A DNA stretch of 64,000 nucleotides from assembly GCA_026122225.1 (NCBI GenBank), contig JANEZZ010003061.1, positions 4,712,001 to 4,776,000 on the forward strand, in the 5' to 3' direction. Below the pieces are notes generated by a model. It did no database searches. It worked only from the letters and a program-made list of their open reading frames with translations, and had not been told where the DNA came from. A program made the position numbers and the translations under genes. Below, in pieces: positions 54,435 through 64,000 of the stretch. The DNA comes from Heloderma charlesbogerti (lineage: Eukaryota; Chordata; Lepidosauria; Squamata; Helodermatidae). The stretch's first letter is position 1. Each line of letters begins with the position of its first letter.

Positions 54435-54482
<48 letters not shown>
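54435..54482. repeat. (AT)n microsatellite, about 23 units
   Basis: Uninterrupted AT repeat. Directly to its right lies the fragment at 54484, whose left half is lost. Confidence 0.97.
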
Positions 54483-54483
<1 letters not shown>

Positions 54484-54486
<3 letters not shown>

Positions 54487-54553
54487 TGGCTGGGGCATGC
54501 TGGGAGTTGTAGGCTTTTTTTCTGTCTAAACATGCATAGGATTGCACTTTAAG
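54484..54553. mobile_element. TTAA-type short DNA element, right half
   Basis: TTTGGCTGGGGCATGCTGGG, AGTTGTAGGC and TCTAAACATGCATAGGATTG, ending GCAC before TTTAA, match the right half of 39077-39299. The left half is absent next to the AT repeat. Confidence 0.75.
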
Positions 54554-54624
54554 AGAAAACAAAATTTACAGATTTGTCCATACCTACAAAAATTCTTCTC
54601 TGGCTTAGGTATTGATTCAAACAA

Positions 54625-54905
54625 GAGAATTTATTTATTTACTACATTTCTAGATTGCCCAGTTGCCGAAGCTGTCTGGGAGGTTCACAACAATTAAAAC
54701 CATAAAATACAAACATGATCAAATATAATATAGAAGTTTAAAATGACAGTATAACATAAAATAAAAATAAAAACCCAAAATGAAACCTAGCAGCAGTGCC
54801 AAGATGTAAAATATGTTAACATATTGAAAACAATAGAGAGACTAAAATGCTTGGGAAAATAAGATATTCACCTGGCACTGATAAAAACACAACATAGGAA
54901 CCAGG
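54625..54905 (-). mobile_element. LINE 3' region, probable
   Basis: AATTTATTTATTTACTACAT, TAGATTGCCCAGTTGCCGAA and ACAACAATTAAAACCATAAA have the pattern of the reverse-complemented LINE 3' regions at 3246 and 37921. No frame. Confidence 0.5.
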
Positions 54906-55125
54906 CAAGCCTTTCTGGGGATCTCATTCCACAATCACCAGCTTCCCATTTTCCTTCCATCACTCTCACCTATCCCCGAAGTGGTCCTTCTACCCTTCCC
55001 AAACACCCCCTTTCCCTTAAACCAGCAACAGCAGCAACTCCTAGGAGAACTACTACTACTATTATTTCCTGTACTCCGTCATAATATTAACAAAGGTGAC
55101 GGGGTAACAGAGAGGGGCTAGAGAT

Positions 55126-55551
55126 TAGGAACATACAGATAGTGTAAAATCTGTTCTGTCTGTGTTTCGTGGATTGTCAGGAGCCTTTCATTCTGCACTC
55201 TGGTCATTGATGGAATCAGAATTTTTTTTAGTTCCTGAATTTGCGCGAATGCGCACTCGCGCAAATTCACATGTGCAAGAATGCACTCATTCCCCCAAAA
55301 TGCGCAAAATCCCCCCAAATGTGCATTTTCACGGTTTAGGCTATGGGGAAATGCACATTTTGGGCCTTTTTATTTTTTGTGTATGTTTCAAGGATTAAAT
55401 TTGTGCAAAATGGGGAAAGTTAGAAAACTGTTCCACAAGTTGGCAGAATCCTCTCAACAGGGGAAAAGCCGGTCCGCTGCGGAACCCACTGGTCGGATTC
55501 ATCAAAATCCGAACTCATTTAGTTCCATTACAGATTTCTCCAACAACCCTA
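55126..55551. mobile_element. Short hAT element (family B), 426 bp
   Basis: It starts TAGGAACATACAGATAGTG and ends TTCTCCAACAACCCTA. CTAGAGAT stands before and CTAGAGGG after (6 of 8). It shares the GTGCATTTTC tract and the GGTCCGCTGCGGAACCCAC block with the copies at 20550 and 7762. It has the same orientation as 20550. Confidence 0.83.
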
Positions 55552-56266
55552 CTAGAGGGATAGGGGAAACTCCACTGCCACTGATTTGTGATGGGAAGGG
55601 ATGTGCCTTGGGGGTGGAGACAAAAGGAAGAAGGTAATGTTGTTCCAAGCCCTTGGATCAGGTTTGGGTTTTTACCCTGGTTTTGTAAAAATGGACTTTT
55701 ATTATAATACGATATTCCTATGGGTCAGTGGCACAGCACCTGTTTTTCATGCAGAACTTCCCAGGTTCAGTCCCTGGTGACTCCCATTAAAAGGAATTCA
55801 GGTAGGTAGCAGGGCAGAAGCAACAGCAGAAATACATGAGGCAACAAAATAAGAATTGATGGAGGAAAATGTGTTTTACTCAGACAAGCTATTTCCTTTT
55901 ATTACTCTCAATGACTTTTCTCATGTACCAAGAGTCTGAGGTGCCAACATCAATTCAAGCTCATTTCGGGAAAGACTAAAGGAAAAGAATTCGATGACTT
56001 GGTCAGATGATTTGACTCAAATCACAGCAATGATGAATTCCAATTATAGTTTAATTTTTCTTTCCTTATCTCATGTAGCATTTCCACAGTTACCTTTCCA
56101 GGCAAAGGGCCTTTAAAATGAAAATGGATCTCTGATCAGAATTTTCCAGTGTTATTTTCAAAATCTCTCTTTTCTTCAGAGAAGTAATTTCAAATGCCTT
56201 TACAAATGCCAGTACCTACCAATGCAAAATTGAAGTTCTCCGCTAATAATTTCTTACATGTCAAAG
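55552..56266. other. Unassigned sequence
   Basis: A weak tRNA-SINE-like run (GTCAGTGGCACAGCACCTGT, CCAGGTTCAGTCCC) lies at about 55724-55790. The rest is not recognised. Confidence 0.4.
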
Positions 56267-56601
56267 GCTGGATCTACACTTAGTGCCTTTTTTCACTTCC
56301 AATGAGGTTTCACCACCCGCCTTTCACACTATGCAGTACCCGCCTCAAATTGGAACCGGAATTTCCCACTTCCATGCTCCCACTTTCAATACCCTAATAT
56401 CCTGGTATTTCCCGTTAATGTGCTCTGATTTTCCACCTTCGCTACCGTATCTGGTCGTAGTCTCCTCCCCCACCTGTCCATATACAGTGATGTTTGTATT
56501 TCCCTTCTGTCCAATCACAGCTCTCGACAGTCCCATGTCTTCTTCTGGCCACTGATCGCATAGCTTCCTCAGCAGCCCCCGTTTCCTCAGCAACAAGCAA
56601 A

Positions 56602-56707
56602 GGGCTGGATGTGCACACGCTTGTCTCTCGGAAGCTAAGCGGGGTTGGCCCCAGTCAGTAGTTGGATGGGCGACCGCCTGGGAATCAGGCTTGCTGTACT
56701 GAGCAGG
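56602..56707 (+). repeat. 5S rRNA-like sequence, left arm of palindrome
   Basis: CTCGGAAGCTAAGCGGGGTT, AGTAGTTGGATGGGCGACCG and CCTGGGAATCAGGC follow vertebrate 5S rRNA from about base 45 to its end, with the A box (AAGCTAAGC) and C box (GGATGGG.GACC) kept. The first third of 5S is poorly kept and the end runs on into GAGCAGGGGATTG. It is a derived copy, not a functional rRNA gene. Confidence 0.85.
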
Positions 56708-57040
56708 GGATTGTTCTATCCCTTCAAATGAGACTACGTTTTACCCTCTCCTATCCCCCACTCTGGATGTGTGTGTTTTTTAAATTAAGGCGTTATCCTC
56801 GCAGAATCGGGGCTTCTCCGCAATGGTTTTTTTTTCTAATTCAGGCATGATCTTTGAAGATTCAAAGCTGTGAAGCTTCACAACTTTGAATCTTCGAAGA
56901 TCATGCCTGAATTAGAGAAAAAAAACATTGTGGAGAAGCCCCAATTCTGCGAGGATAACGCCTTAATTTTTAAAACACACATCCAGAGCGAGGTATAGGA
57001 GGGGGTAAAACTTACTCTCATTTGAAGGGATATAACGACC

Positions 57041-57142
57041 CCCTGCTCAGTGCAGGAAGCCTGATTCCCAGGCAGTTGCCCATCCAACTACTGACCGGGG
57101 TCGACCCTGCTTAGCATCCGAGATCAGACAAGCGCGCGCAGG
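57041..57142 (-). repeat. 5S rRNA-like sequence, right arm of palindrome
   Basis: On the minus strand: GTCTGATCTCGGATGCTAAG, CAGGGTCGACCCCGGTCAGT and GTTGGATGGGCAACTGCCTG. It keeps GTCTGATCTCGG of real 5S better than the left arm. It is the mirror of 56602-56707. Confidence 0.85.
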
Positions 57143-57349
57143 AAAACAGCACAACGCTCGAGTGTGAACCGAGCTCGCACATTCAGTAAAGCACTGCAAT
57201 GGGGAAAATGGGTGAGTGTGAATAATCATGTTTTAATGTGACAGTGTTTAACCCGATGGGACACCGAATTCATTGCAATGGTGAGCACAATGTAGATTGG
57301 CTCCCAGTATATTTTTGACATGAGAGACACAGATGGCATCTGTGTTATG

Positions 57350-57850
57350 GAGTGCCATCTAGCAGCTTAAGCTGGTATGCCAACTACAACCCTACCTGGA
57401 CTTGGGACAGCCTTGTTTTGGTTGTCCATGCCATGGTAACCTCCCGTTTGGATTACTGCAATGTGTTGTACACGCAGCTGCCTTTGAAAATGTTCTGGGA
57501 AGCTCAGAACATGGTAGCAAGATTGCTAATTGGGACTTCCTGCTGTTTTTTCTCATCTTCACTGGCTCCCAGTCCATCTGGGACTAATTCAAAGTGCTAG
57601 TTTTGACTTTTAAGGTCCTTCATTACTTGGGACCGTGGTACCTGAAAGATTGCTTCTTCTCACATGAACCTACTTGAGATCATTTTTGGAGGCTCTTCAC
57701 AAGGTGCATTCACCAAGTGAGGTGCAGCAGAAAGCCTTTTCAGTGGTGGCAGCACAGCTGTAGAACACCCTTCCAAGAGAGGCCTGCCTGGCACCTACCT
57801 TCATGTCCTTTTGGCAACAGAAAAATACCTCTTTATTTTCCCAGACCTTT
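57350..57850 (+). mobile_element. LINE reverse transcriptase tail and 3' region
   Basis: The plus strand reads HAMVTSRLDYCNVLYTQLP, then QNMVARLLIGTS, then broken text, and the 3' blocks AAGCCTTTTCAGTGGTGGCA and GAGGCCTGCCTGGCACCTAC. It is the same kind of LINE as at 23080-23316 and 10142-10455. Frame is broken. Confidence 0.8.
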
Positions 57851-58073
57851 CAAACTTGCTGCAGCCTTTTAGGGGGCTTCCAGATGAGGCTTTCATTGTG
57901 CCATCGCCCTACCAAATTCACAAAATTTTACAGGGAGTCCACACATTGTCAACATCTTCCACTCATAACCCTCTTGTGTTTTCCAAGCTTCTCACTGGAA
58001 ATGCTTGGAGCCCTCTATCTGGAAGTACTCTTAGTTCTGTTTTACCTCTTAGGGTTTATTCTTCACTCTTTTA

Positions 58074-58531
58074 GGGCACAATCGTATGCAGATAGGCGGC
58101 CGCCTCCGAACTTAGAGGTGACTGCCTATCCAATGCAGGGCAGGAGAAGCACGGAGGGGACTGTTCCCTCAATGCTTCTCCTGCCCTGCATTTTTGGCTA
58201 AACAGCTGATTGCAGCTGTCTGGCTGCGAAACAGCGGAGCGGGGGAGGAGGAGGCTGCCATATGACACATTGGATGTGTCGTACAGGCATTTCTGCCCTC
58301 CCCGCCCCGGAACGCCCCCCAGGAACACCCCATTTTGGCCACTACGCACTCCTCTCATGAGCACAGAGCATGGGGCCGTTTTGCGCTGCCTCTGAGGCAG
58401 CGGGGACCTGGGGGAAAGTTGGTTGTCCGGGAAGTGACCTCGGAGCACGGGCTCCAAGGTTGGTTCATGGAAAACCAGATATCCTATCTATGGCCATCTA
58501 GCCACTGACTAGTGGCCATAGGATTGCTCCC
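58074..58531. mobile_element. TTAA-type short DNA element, 458 bp, diverged
   Basis: It starts GGGCACAATCGTATGCAGAT and ends CATAGGATTGCTCCC. The interior has the CTCCGAACTTAGAGGTGACT and GGTTGTCCGGGAAGTGACC blocks known from 39421-39852. Left flank is TTTA; the right flank does not match, so the site is worn. Confidence 0.65.
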
Positions 58532-59507
58532 TCCGCTATTGATTTGGTTTCTAAGCCTGAATTTATGCAGCATCATACATTACTGCATTGTATTTGTGTG
58601 TGTGTGTGTGTTTCATTTTATTCTGTAAATGCCATCCTGAGAATGTGCAGCATATAAATATACTAAATAAATAAATAAATAATAAACAGGCAATGTTTGT
58701 TGATAAACTGAAACCTGACATCAATGTAAAGGAGGATATGAAACAAGCCATGATGTTTATTAATGCAGCTTGATTGGCTGCTGAATACAGATGCTGATTG
58801 TTAATCCATGTTCCCTCACTGTGGTTTGGCCTATTCCTGATTGGTTCTGGCTCAGCTTATAAGTGGTATTGTTGCATACTCTTATTTGTGACTGAAGCTT
58901 ACGTTTTATACCCAAACATTAAAAGCACATTTTAAAATCTGTTTTAAATCTATAAGCTTTCAATTTTAAATTTTAAAATCTATACATTTATAACCTGGAA
59001 GCACTACTGGTGGTCATTTGTTTTGTTTGGGAAGTGCTATATCACGTGCATTGTACATCGCCTGTATAGTGGTTAAATAAATAAATCCCCCGAAGTATGT
59101 AATATGGAAACAATCCAGCTTCCTCTTCTTCAGAAGACCCCAGAATTTTTATTAAAGGCTCTGATTACTGAAACTGACATAATCTTCTAACGATACGCAT
59201 CAGGATGTATATATGAGGACGATGTAAAAAAGTAATTGTCGCCTGCCCAACCCAAATATTTAAGAACTTTTCAATGACTGCTAAAATATTGCTGAAGGGT
59301 AACTTGACATGTTGTGATATAAGCAACACTATTAATCAGGCTCAATACCCCTCCCCCCATGTCTCATTGATCTTGTGTAGCTTAAGTTAATTAGACCCAC
59401 ATTACAACTGAACATCAGCAAACCTCTTTCCATACTTTCATATTTGGGAGAATAATCCAAACAAAGGTTTACATTTTAAAGACCCATTGTATTCAACAGG
59501 ACTAGTG
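58532..59507. other. Unassigned sequence with LINE-like tails
   Basis: Two A-rich tandem ends (ACTAAATAAATAAATAAATA at about 58660 and GTGGTTAAATAAATAAATCC at about 59070) suggest 3' ends of LINEs. A (TG)n tract lies at 58595-58611. No exon recognised. Confidence 0.4.
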
Positions 59508-59645
59508 GTGCAGTGGTAAATTTTGAAGTACAGATGCTCATCGTAACAGTCCCCATAGCCATGTCCCCAAGGAGAATCCAAAATAGCAGGCAGCTGTGTG
59601 TATCCATATCAGCAAATTATTTCTAGGAGTTTTCATCTGCTAGGA
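59508..59645 (-). repeat. Dispersed repeat, copy 2 of 2
   Basis: In reverse complement: AGCAGATGAAAACTCCTAGA, ATGGCTATGGGGACTGTTAC and GAGCATCTGTACTTCAAAAT, in the order seen at 5443-5580. Confidence 0.65.
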
Positions 59646-59710
59646 GCAGGTCTTTTGTAAAGCTAATAGGTTTTAGTTGCCCATTCAAGACCACGCTAGA
59701 CCAAAATACT

Positions 59711-61182
59711 TGTCAGGGTTGGATTGGAGCCCATTGAGCCCCAAAGCAGTTCTGATTCTGAGGAAGAGATAGAAACCGTGGGAGAGGAACCCACGCGCTG
59801 TTCAGAGGCACCACCGGAGGGAGAGCCCCTCCCTGCTCACATTCCTGAGAGTGGGAGTGACCCTGGCAGGCAGGGGGAGGGACAACTGAAGCTTCAGAAT
59901 GCTAGGCACCGGCAAAGGGACAAGCGGGAGATGGAGGGCGCCGAGAGGAGGCGCTCAGCCCGCTTGGCGCAATGTCAACAGCTGTGCCCCGATGCCCCAT
60001 GGGAAAGGGGTGGACTTTCGCCTCCTAGCCCTTAAGTTCAGAGGCTTCCCGCCCTTTCCCTCCAAACGGAGACCAACTGATTCCCTAAGGCTAGAAACCC
60101 CTGGTAGGCAGTAGGGATGTACGAAAGTCACTTACCTGGTCTCGCAGCTTGCTTCGCGGTGGGGGGAGGCGCTTCGCTTCTCCCCCCAAAATTCAGGCCG
60201 GGGAGGGAGGCGCCCTGCCTCGCCCGGCCGAAATTCAGTCCGGGGAGAAGCACCCCGTCTCCCTGGCTGCGAACTTCAAAAGAAAAAAGAGAAAAAAAGC
60301 CCCGTGATAGGCTATGTAATGATTTACGCAGCCTATCACGGCTATATTTTCAAAGTCAGCCGTGATAGGCTACGTAAATCTTCACGTAGCCTATTACGGG
60401 TGACTTTGAAAAAAAAAAAAAAGCGCGTATGCAAATGGCGGCGGCTCATGGGCACCTCTATTAGCGTTCCTTATTTGGCACGTCTAGTCTACATAAAGAT
60501 TTACGTAGACTACGGCAAAAATAAGGGCAACGCTGCGTTGCCCTTATTTTCGCCGTAGTCTACATAAATCTTTACATAGACTAGACGTGTTAAAATAAGG
60601 AATGCTAATGGCAGCGCCCATGGGCCGCTGCCATTTGCGTACGCGCTTTTTTTTCCCCCAAAGTCACCCGTAATAGGCTACGTGACGATTTACGTAGCCT
60701 ATCACGGCTGACTTTGCAGATCTAGCCGTGATAGGCTATGTTAATCGTTACGTAGCCTATCACAGGGTTGTTGTTTTTTTAATTCAGCTGTAATGGTGGC
60801 GGCGGCAGCCGGTTGAAAGACCGGCTGCCGCCCCCGCCCCCAGACGAAAGCCTGCCGAACCGCCGCCGGGATCCGCCGCCAGGAGGGACATTCGGAGGAG
60901 GTAAGTCCCATCCCGGGGGGGGGGCGGGGGGGGTGGAGAATTTCACCGCCAATTTCAGGGGGCCGAATGCATTGGCACTCGGCCCCCCGAAGTTTTGGGG
61001 AGAATTCTCCCCCATCCCTAGCTAGGCAGCTCTCTTAAGTTTCCCTCATTAGGCTCATGCAATTAGCATCTGTAAGTGTCATTAGGTTGAATGGAAATAA
61101 AGCCTTGGAAAACAGCCCTATCGTCTGCGTGTTGATTCTGGCTACTTGAGGATTTCAGAAGGCAGCAAGGGCGCTCCTGACA
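59711..61182 (+). mobile_element. Candidate solo LTR, split by a hAT element
   Basis: It starts TGTCAGGGTTGG and ends GCGCTCCTGACA: TG...CA ends with a 7-bp inverted repeat. ATACT stands before and GTACT after (4 of 5). Without the inserted 60112-61020 it is 563 bp. A polyadenylation signal in GGAAATAAAGCC lies at about 61093. The open frame at 59724-60035 (acidic start, RRRSARLAQ near the end) is of the kind that some LTR retrotransposons carry into the LTR, but I cannot assign it. Gypsy-type or retrovirus-like origin is not settled. It is an old, inactive remnant. Confidence 0.55.
60112..61020. mobile_element. Hairpin-chain hAT element, 909 bp, largest copy
   Basis: It starts TAGGGATGTACGAAAGTCAC and ends TTCTCCCCCATCCCTA. 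GTAGGCAG stands before and, one base shifted, CTAGGCAG after. Palindromes lie at about 60302-60345, 60358-60405, 60478-60515, 60552-60595, 60665-60710 and 60725-60768. All six sit in one palindrome from about 60300 to 60768, centred at 60534 in GGGCAACGCTGCGTTGCCC, so small palindromes lie inside the arms of a large one. Outward donor-like motifs begin at 60135 (minus strand, CAGGTAAGT, 23 bp from the end) and 60901 (plus). Confidence 0.94.
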
Positions 61183-61599
61183 GTACTTTACATTACAACA
61201 AGGAACAACACATGGGAAAGTTCATTTTCCCCTGGTTACTGTGAGGTTTGAAGCTAAACACAGAGGGAACAGGGAAGTCTGAGGGGGTTGGCAGATGACA
61301 TCAGCGTCCCTGCTAATCAGAAGGTGCTGGCACTTTGTCTCTGCGAATCCTGGTGCCACTACACCACTGAATGGAACGCAGAATTAAACCTCTGCTAATT
61401 TTGCTAATTTTGCTCATGATCCCTTCTACATGCAGGCACCCCTCCACACACCAGGAAAGGTAGGTATGGCATTTAGTGGAGCCCTCTTCCAGCCTTCCCC
61501 CTGCTTGGCTGTACCTCCATACCTGTGCCCTCCACCACACTGGCCATTACACAGAAAGGGAAGTGTATGCACCCTGAGCAAGAAAGTGAACTTAAAACC

Positions 61600-61690
61600 C
61601 AAAAAGAGCCCTGCTGGATCAGACCAAATGCCCATCCAGTCTAGCATCCTGTTTCCCTCTGTAGCCAGCCAGATGACTTTAGGAAGCTAT
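61600..61690 (+). mobile_element. L2/CR1-type LINE tail fragment
   Basis: AAAGAGCCCTGCTGGATCAG, ACCAAATGCCCATCCAGTCT and AGCATCCTGTTTCCCTCTG are the tail block of the LINE type at 15880-15915. Confidence 0.6.
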
Positions 61691-61696
61691 CTTAAG

Positions 61697-62038
61697 CCTG
61701 GGGCCTAATCTAGCCAGGACCCACACTAAACAGATTCAAAGGTACCAAAATGACTCATGTCCATTTGTATGAAAGAATGATAGAGACGAGTTCACTGATG
61801 GAAAATGGATGCAGAGAACGAAAGCAAAGAAAATCTTACACACGCCCCTCAACTCGCAGTTGCAGTTGCTCTGCTGCCCTTGAAGCAACAAGTGCCGTCC
61901 CCAGGGGGGCTGTTTATCTGAGCAGGAGGCGCACCTTCCCCCTCTCAGACGAGAACCACACAACCAAAGCCAGATCATGAGTCGTACTGGTACCTTTGAA
62001 CCTGTTTAGTGTGGGTCCTGGCCAGATCAGGCCCCAGG
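61697..62038. repeat. Fold-back element with 63-bp arms
   Basis: 61697-61759 and 61976-62038 are reverse complements over 63 bases with about seven mismatches, from CCTGGGGCCTAATCTAGCC to its complement GGCCAGATCAGGCCCCAGG. The loop of about 216 bp is unique in the window. No coding frame of note and no terminal duplication tested. Confidence 0.8.
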
Positions 62039-63622
62039 TTCAGACAGAAGCCCACAAGCAGGACATGAAAGGAATAGGCCTCTCCTGCTGTTGTTCCCCA
62101 GCAACTGGTATTCAGGAACATGCTGCCTCTCAACCTTAATGGCAATATGTCAGGTCTGCATTTTTTTAAAAATTGTCTCTTAGACCTTACCAAACTAAAC
62201 TGCCATGCCTTGGGAACTGCCAGATCCAAGGAACTATTAATTCAAAAAGGTCAAAACACATAATCAATGCATCTCAAGCCTTTTGTTAGTACTTTTTAAA
62301 GGCGTATGTCTTTTGCATCACAATAGTCACAGCTCTGTAAATTGTATCGATTGGTTTTGTTTGGTTCAGTTTTTTAAAAAGTGTATTTTGGATTTAAAAT
62401 CATCCACAGTGATCGGACTGGTACATACCACATTCCCATTTACACTGCAGACACACAGGGTTGGAAAACCTGCAGCCATCCGCCTGATTTGAAAAGACCT
62501 CTGCATGCTATCAGTTCAGACCTCTGGCAAGAGTGCCTTCCCTGGCAGCATACTGTGTGTGAAAGAAGAGGAAGGGAGGGAGAGAAAAGGGTGTGGCAGA
62601 GAGAGAAAAGGAGTGACCCACCCACTTTTGGTTCTGACCCTGCCCCCTGCAGGGCTCGGACCTTTCCCCCACTGACCCCCACACACACACAGATTATGTG
62701 CAAAAGAATGTTTCCATCAACAGAAAAAAGGTTGCCTGACCCCGCCTTAACATCTCAGAAACATGATGTACAAACAAATGTTTAGAATCTGCTCACTGAA
62801 GTTTAACTTTTTTCCTGCCACATTAAGGTTGCTCAACATTAAAGTGTGATTATTTTTTAAAAAAATATATTCGCCATTTATTTTTATTTTTATATTTTAC
62901 ACTCAGAGTGCATTTCAACAACACCGCTACAGATGTCCCTAGGCAAATTTTCACCAGAGACACAAATTCGTTGACATACATAACACATACGAACTATTTC
63001 ATGTGTGATTATACACTATAATGTATCCCATCAATCATATTCCACGGCTGTGTTCTTAAAAATGTAACAGAATTTCCAGGCTTTTAGAAGAACACAACTT
63101 CTATTTATTTGTGTAGGAAGACATTTTTGAATAATTCTTCTGTACATTTAATCAACTGATATGGAAGTTGATATTACAGAGAATATAGCATTCAGAATAA
63201 ATAATAAAAGCAGTGTTAGATATTTTTAAAGGTACAGTCAGAAGTAACAATTGTTTACATCTGGACTTTTTTAAAAAAAGAACAAGATCACAAATCAGTT
63301 TTTTAAAAAAGGAAAGGAAAGGAAAGGAGAAAAGCAAACTGAAGCCAAAAGTGATGGAGATGTTTTTGTTAGAAAAAAGATAAATATTAAAAAAAACCTC
63401 CATAAAAATCTCAAAATTCCCAAAGTTTCCAAAAGGTTAGTGTTTTTTTGCATTTAAACAGAGCTATTTTGTCATATTTTCTTTACTCCCACACAATCAT
63501 TAATTGGTTCCCTTTCCAGAGTCACACTAGCCCTGTGCATTCAACCAAAACATGATAACACATGAAGAGAGGAGTCAGGATTGCACCTGCCAGCCCTGCC
63601 CCTGACCTAGAGGTATTATAGA
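62039..63622. other. Unassigned sequence
   Basis: A short (AC)n run lies at 62681-62691 and a (GGAAA)n run at about 63311-63331. No exon, promoter or known element recognised. Confidence 0.4.
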
Positions 63623-63901
63623 TCAGACTCCTACACATGGATATAAGTTGTTCTGGAAGAGCTGGATCAACATATAGAGGTCATGGGCTAGGGCAATAGA
63701 CACGACGACAAAGGCTAAGAGGTAAGTGGGCTGCAGGAAGCCCAGGGGCTGCCCTTTATCCTTCTGAGTGGCTGTGAGCTCACCAGGTGCTTCTGAGAGC
63801 TCCAACTGATTTGGGTGTGTGTGGCCTGAGTACTCCCAGCAGCTGAGTGGGCAGGAAGCTTCAGTCTGTTTCCCGCTTCCCAGCTGAGCAGAGCAGAGCA
63901 A
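63623..63901 (-). other. Open frame with one hydrophobic segment, not assigned
   Basis: The 92-codon minus-strand frame ends QPTYLLAFVVVSIALAHDLY, then MLIQLFQNNLYPCVGV. The middle would form a single membrane helix. I recognise no family, and no splice site or promoter supports it. A GAGCGAGC-rich tract lies just above at 63925-63975. It could be part of a repeat or of a retrocopy. Confidence 0.2.
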
Positions 63902-64000
63902 GCTGCTCCAGCTGGTCCAGGGACTACAGAAGCAAGCAAGCGACCAGAGAGCGAGCGACCAGAGCGAGCGAACAGGGGGAGCAAACAGGAATTGGCCAGG

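Larger units (their letters stand above)
56267..57302. mobile_element. DNA-element-like unit carrying a 5S-like palindrome
   Basis: The left end reads GGCTGGATCTACACTTAGTG and the right end, in reverse, GAGCCAATCTACATTGTG, so the ends are imperfect inverted repeats. The centre, about 56602-57149, is an inverted repeat with arms of roughly 270 bp meeting at TGAAGCTTCA (56871-56880). Each arm begins with a 5S rRNA-like stretch (see the next two entries). Function unknown. Confidence 0.5.

Noticed and set aside
56602..56707. Functional 5S rRNA gene
   Set aside because: The first third of 5S is not kept, there is no clean T-run terminator at the expected place, and the copy lies in a palindrome.
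63623..63984. Upstream gene or MTUS2 first exon
   Set aside because: The GAGC-rich tract and the hydrophobic frame look gene-like, but no splice site, start context or known protein supports them.

Overview
This is vertebrate nuclear DNA, almost certainly from a squamate reptile (lizard or snake). The basis is its repeat mix: BovB (RTE) LINEs beside CR1, L2-like and L1 LINEs, tRNA-derived SINEs of the kind common in squamates, and very many short DNA transposons, together with one single-copy gene carrying long introns. No bacterial, plasmid or phage feature was seen.

The only host gene recognised is MTUS2 (TIP150/CAZIP, a microtubule plus-end scaffold) on the minus strand. Three coding exons can be drawn to the base from reading frame and splice sites: a giant first coding exon (49962-52485, start codon at 52259 or 52253), a 241-bp exon (34082-34322) and a 207-bp exon (12521-12727). 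They join in compatible phases (0, then 1) and leave phase 1 open toward exons beyond position 1. Everything else below 52.5 kb is MTUS2 intron; 52.5-64 kb is the upstream intron or 5' flank.

The introns are mostly transposable elements. 1-8.2 kb: a decayed CR1, a LINE 3' end split by a DNA element, and the first hairpin-rich hAT elements. 9.5-11.1 kb, 16-19.4 kb and 20.5-23.1 kb: clusters of short hAT elements with readable 8-bp target duplications. 24.7-28.1 kb: a three-level nest of hAT elements. 31-33 kb: more hAT elements. 36-49.2 kb: LINE-rich, with a 5'-truncated BovB with open frame, a CR1 with a 614-codon open reverse transcriptase, and a near full-length BovB that splits an L1. 54-64 kb: simple repeats, TTAA-flanked elements, a 5S-rRNA-like palindrome, a candidate solo LTR interrupted by a hAT element, and a fold-back sequence.

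The most unusual content is a set of at least 19 short non-autonomous elements ending in TAGGGATGT-like termini with 8-bp target duplications, an Ac-like hAT signature. Their interiors are chains of perfect or near-perfect hairpins, in some copies nested inside a larger palindrome. About 30 copies of a roughly 36-bp palindrome built on TAGGCTACGTAAA lie in eleven of these elements. Elements with the same ends carry unrelated hairpins inside, and most carry outward-pointing consensus 5' splice-donor sequences at fixed distances from their ends. I know of no described family with all these properties, but I could not search a repeat library.
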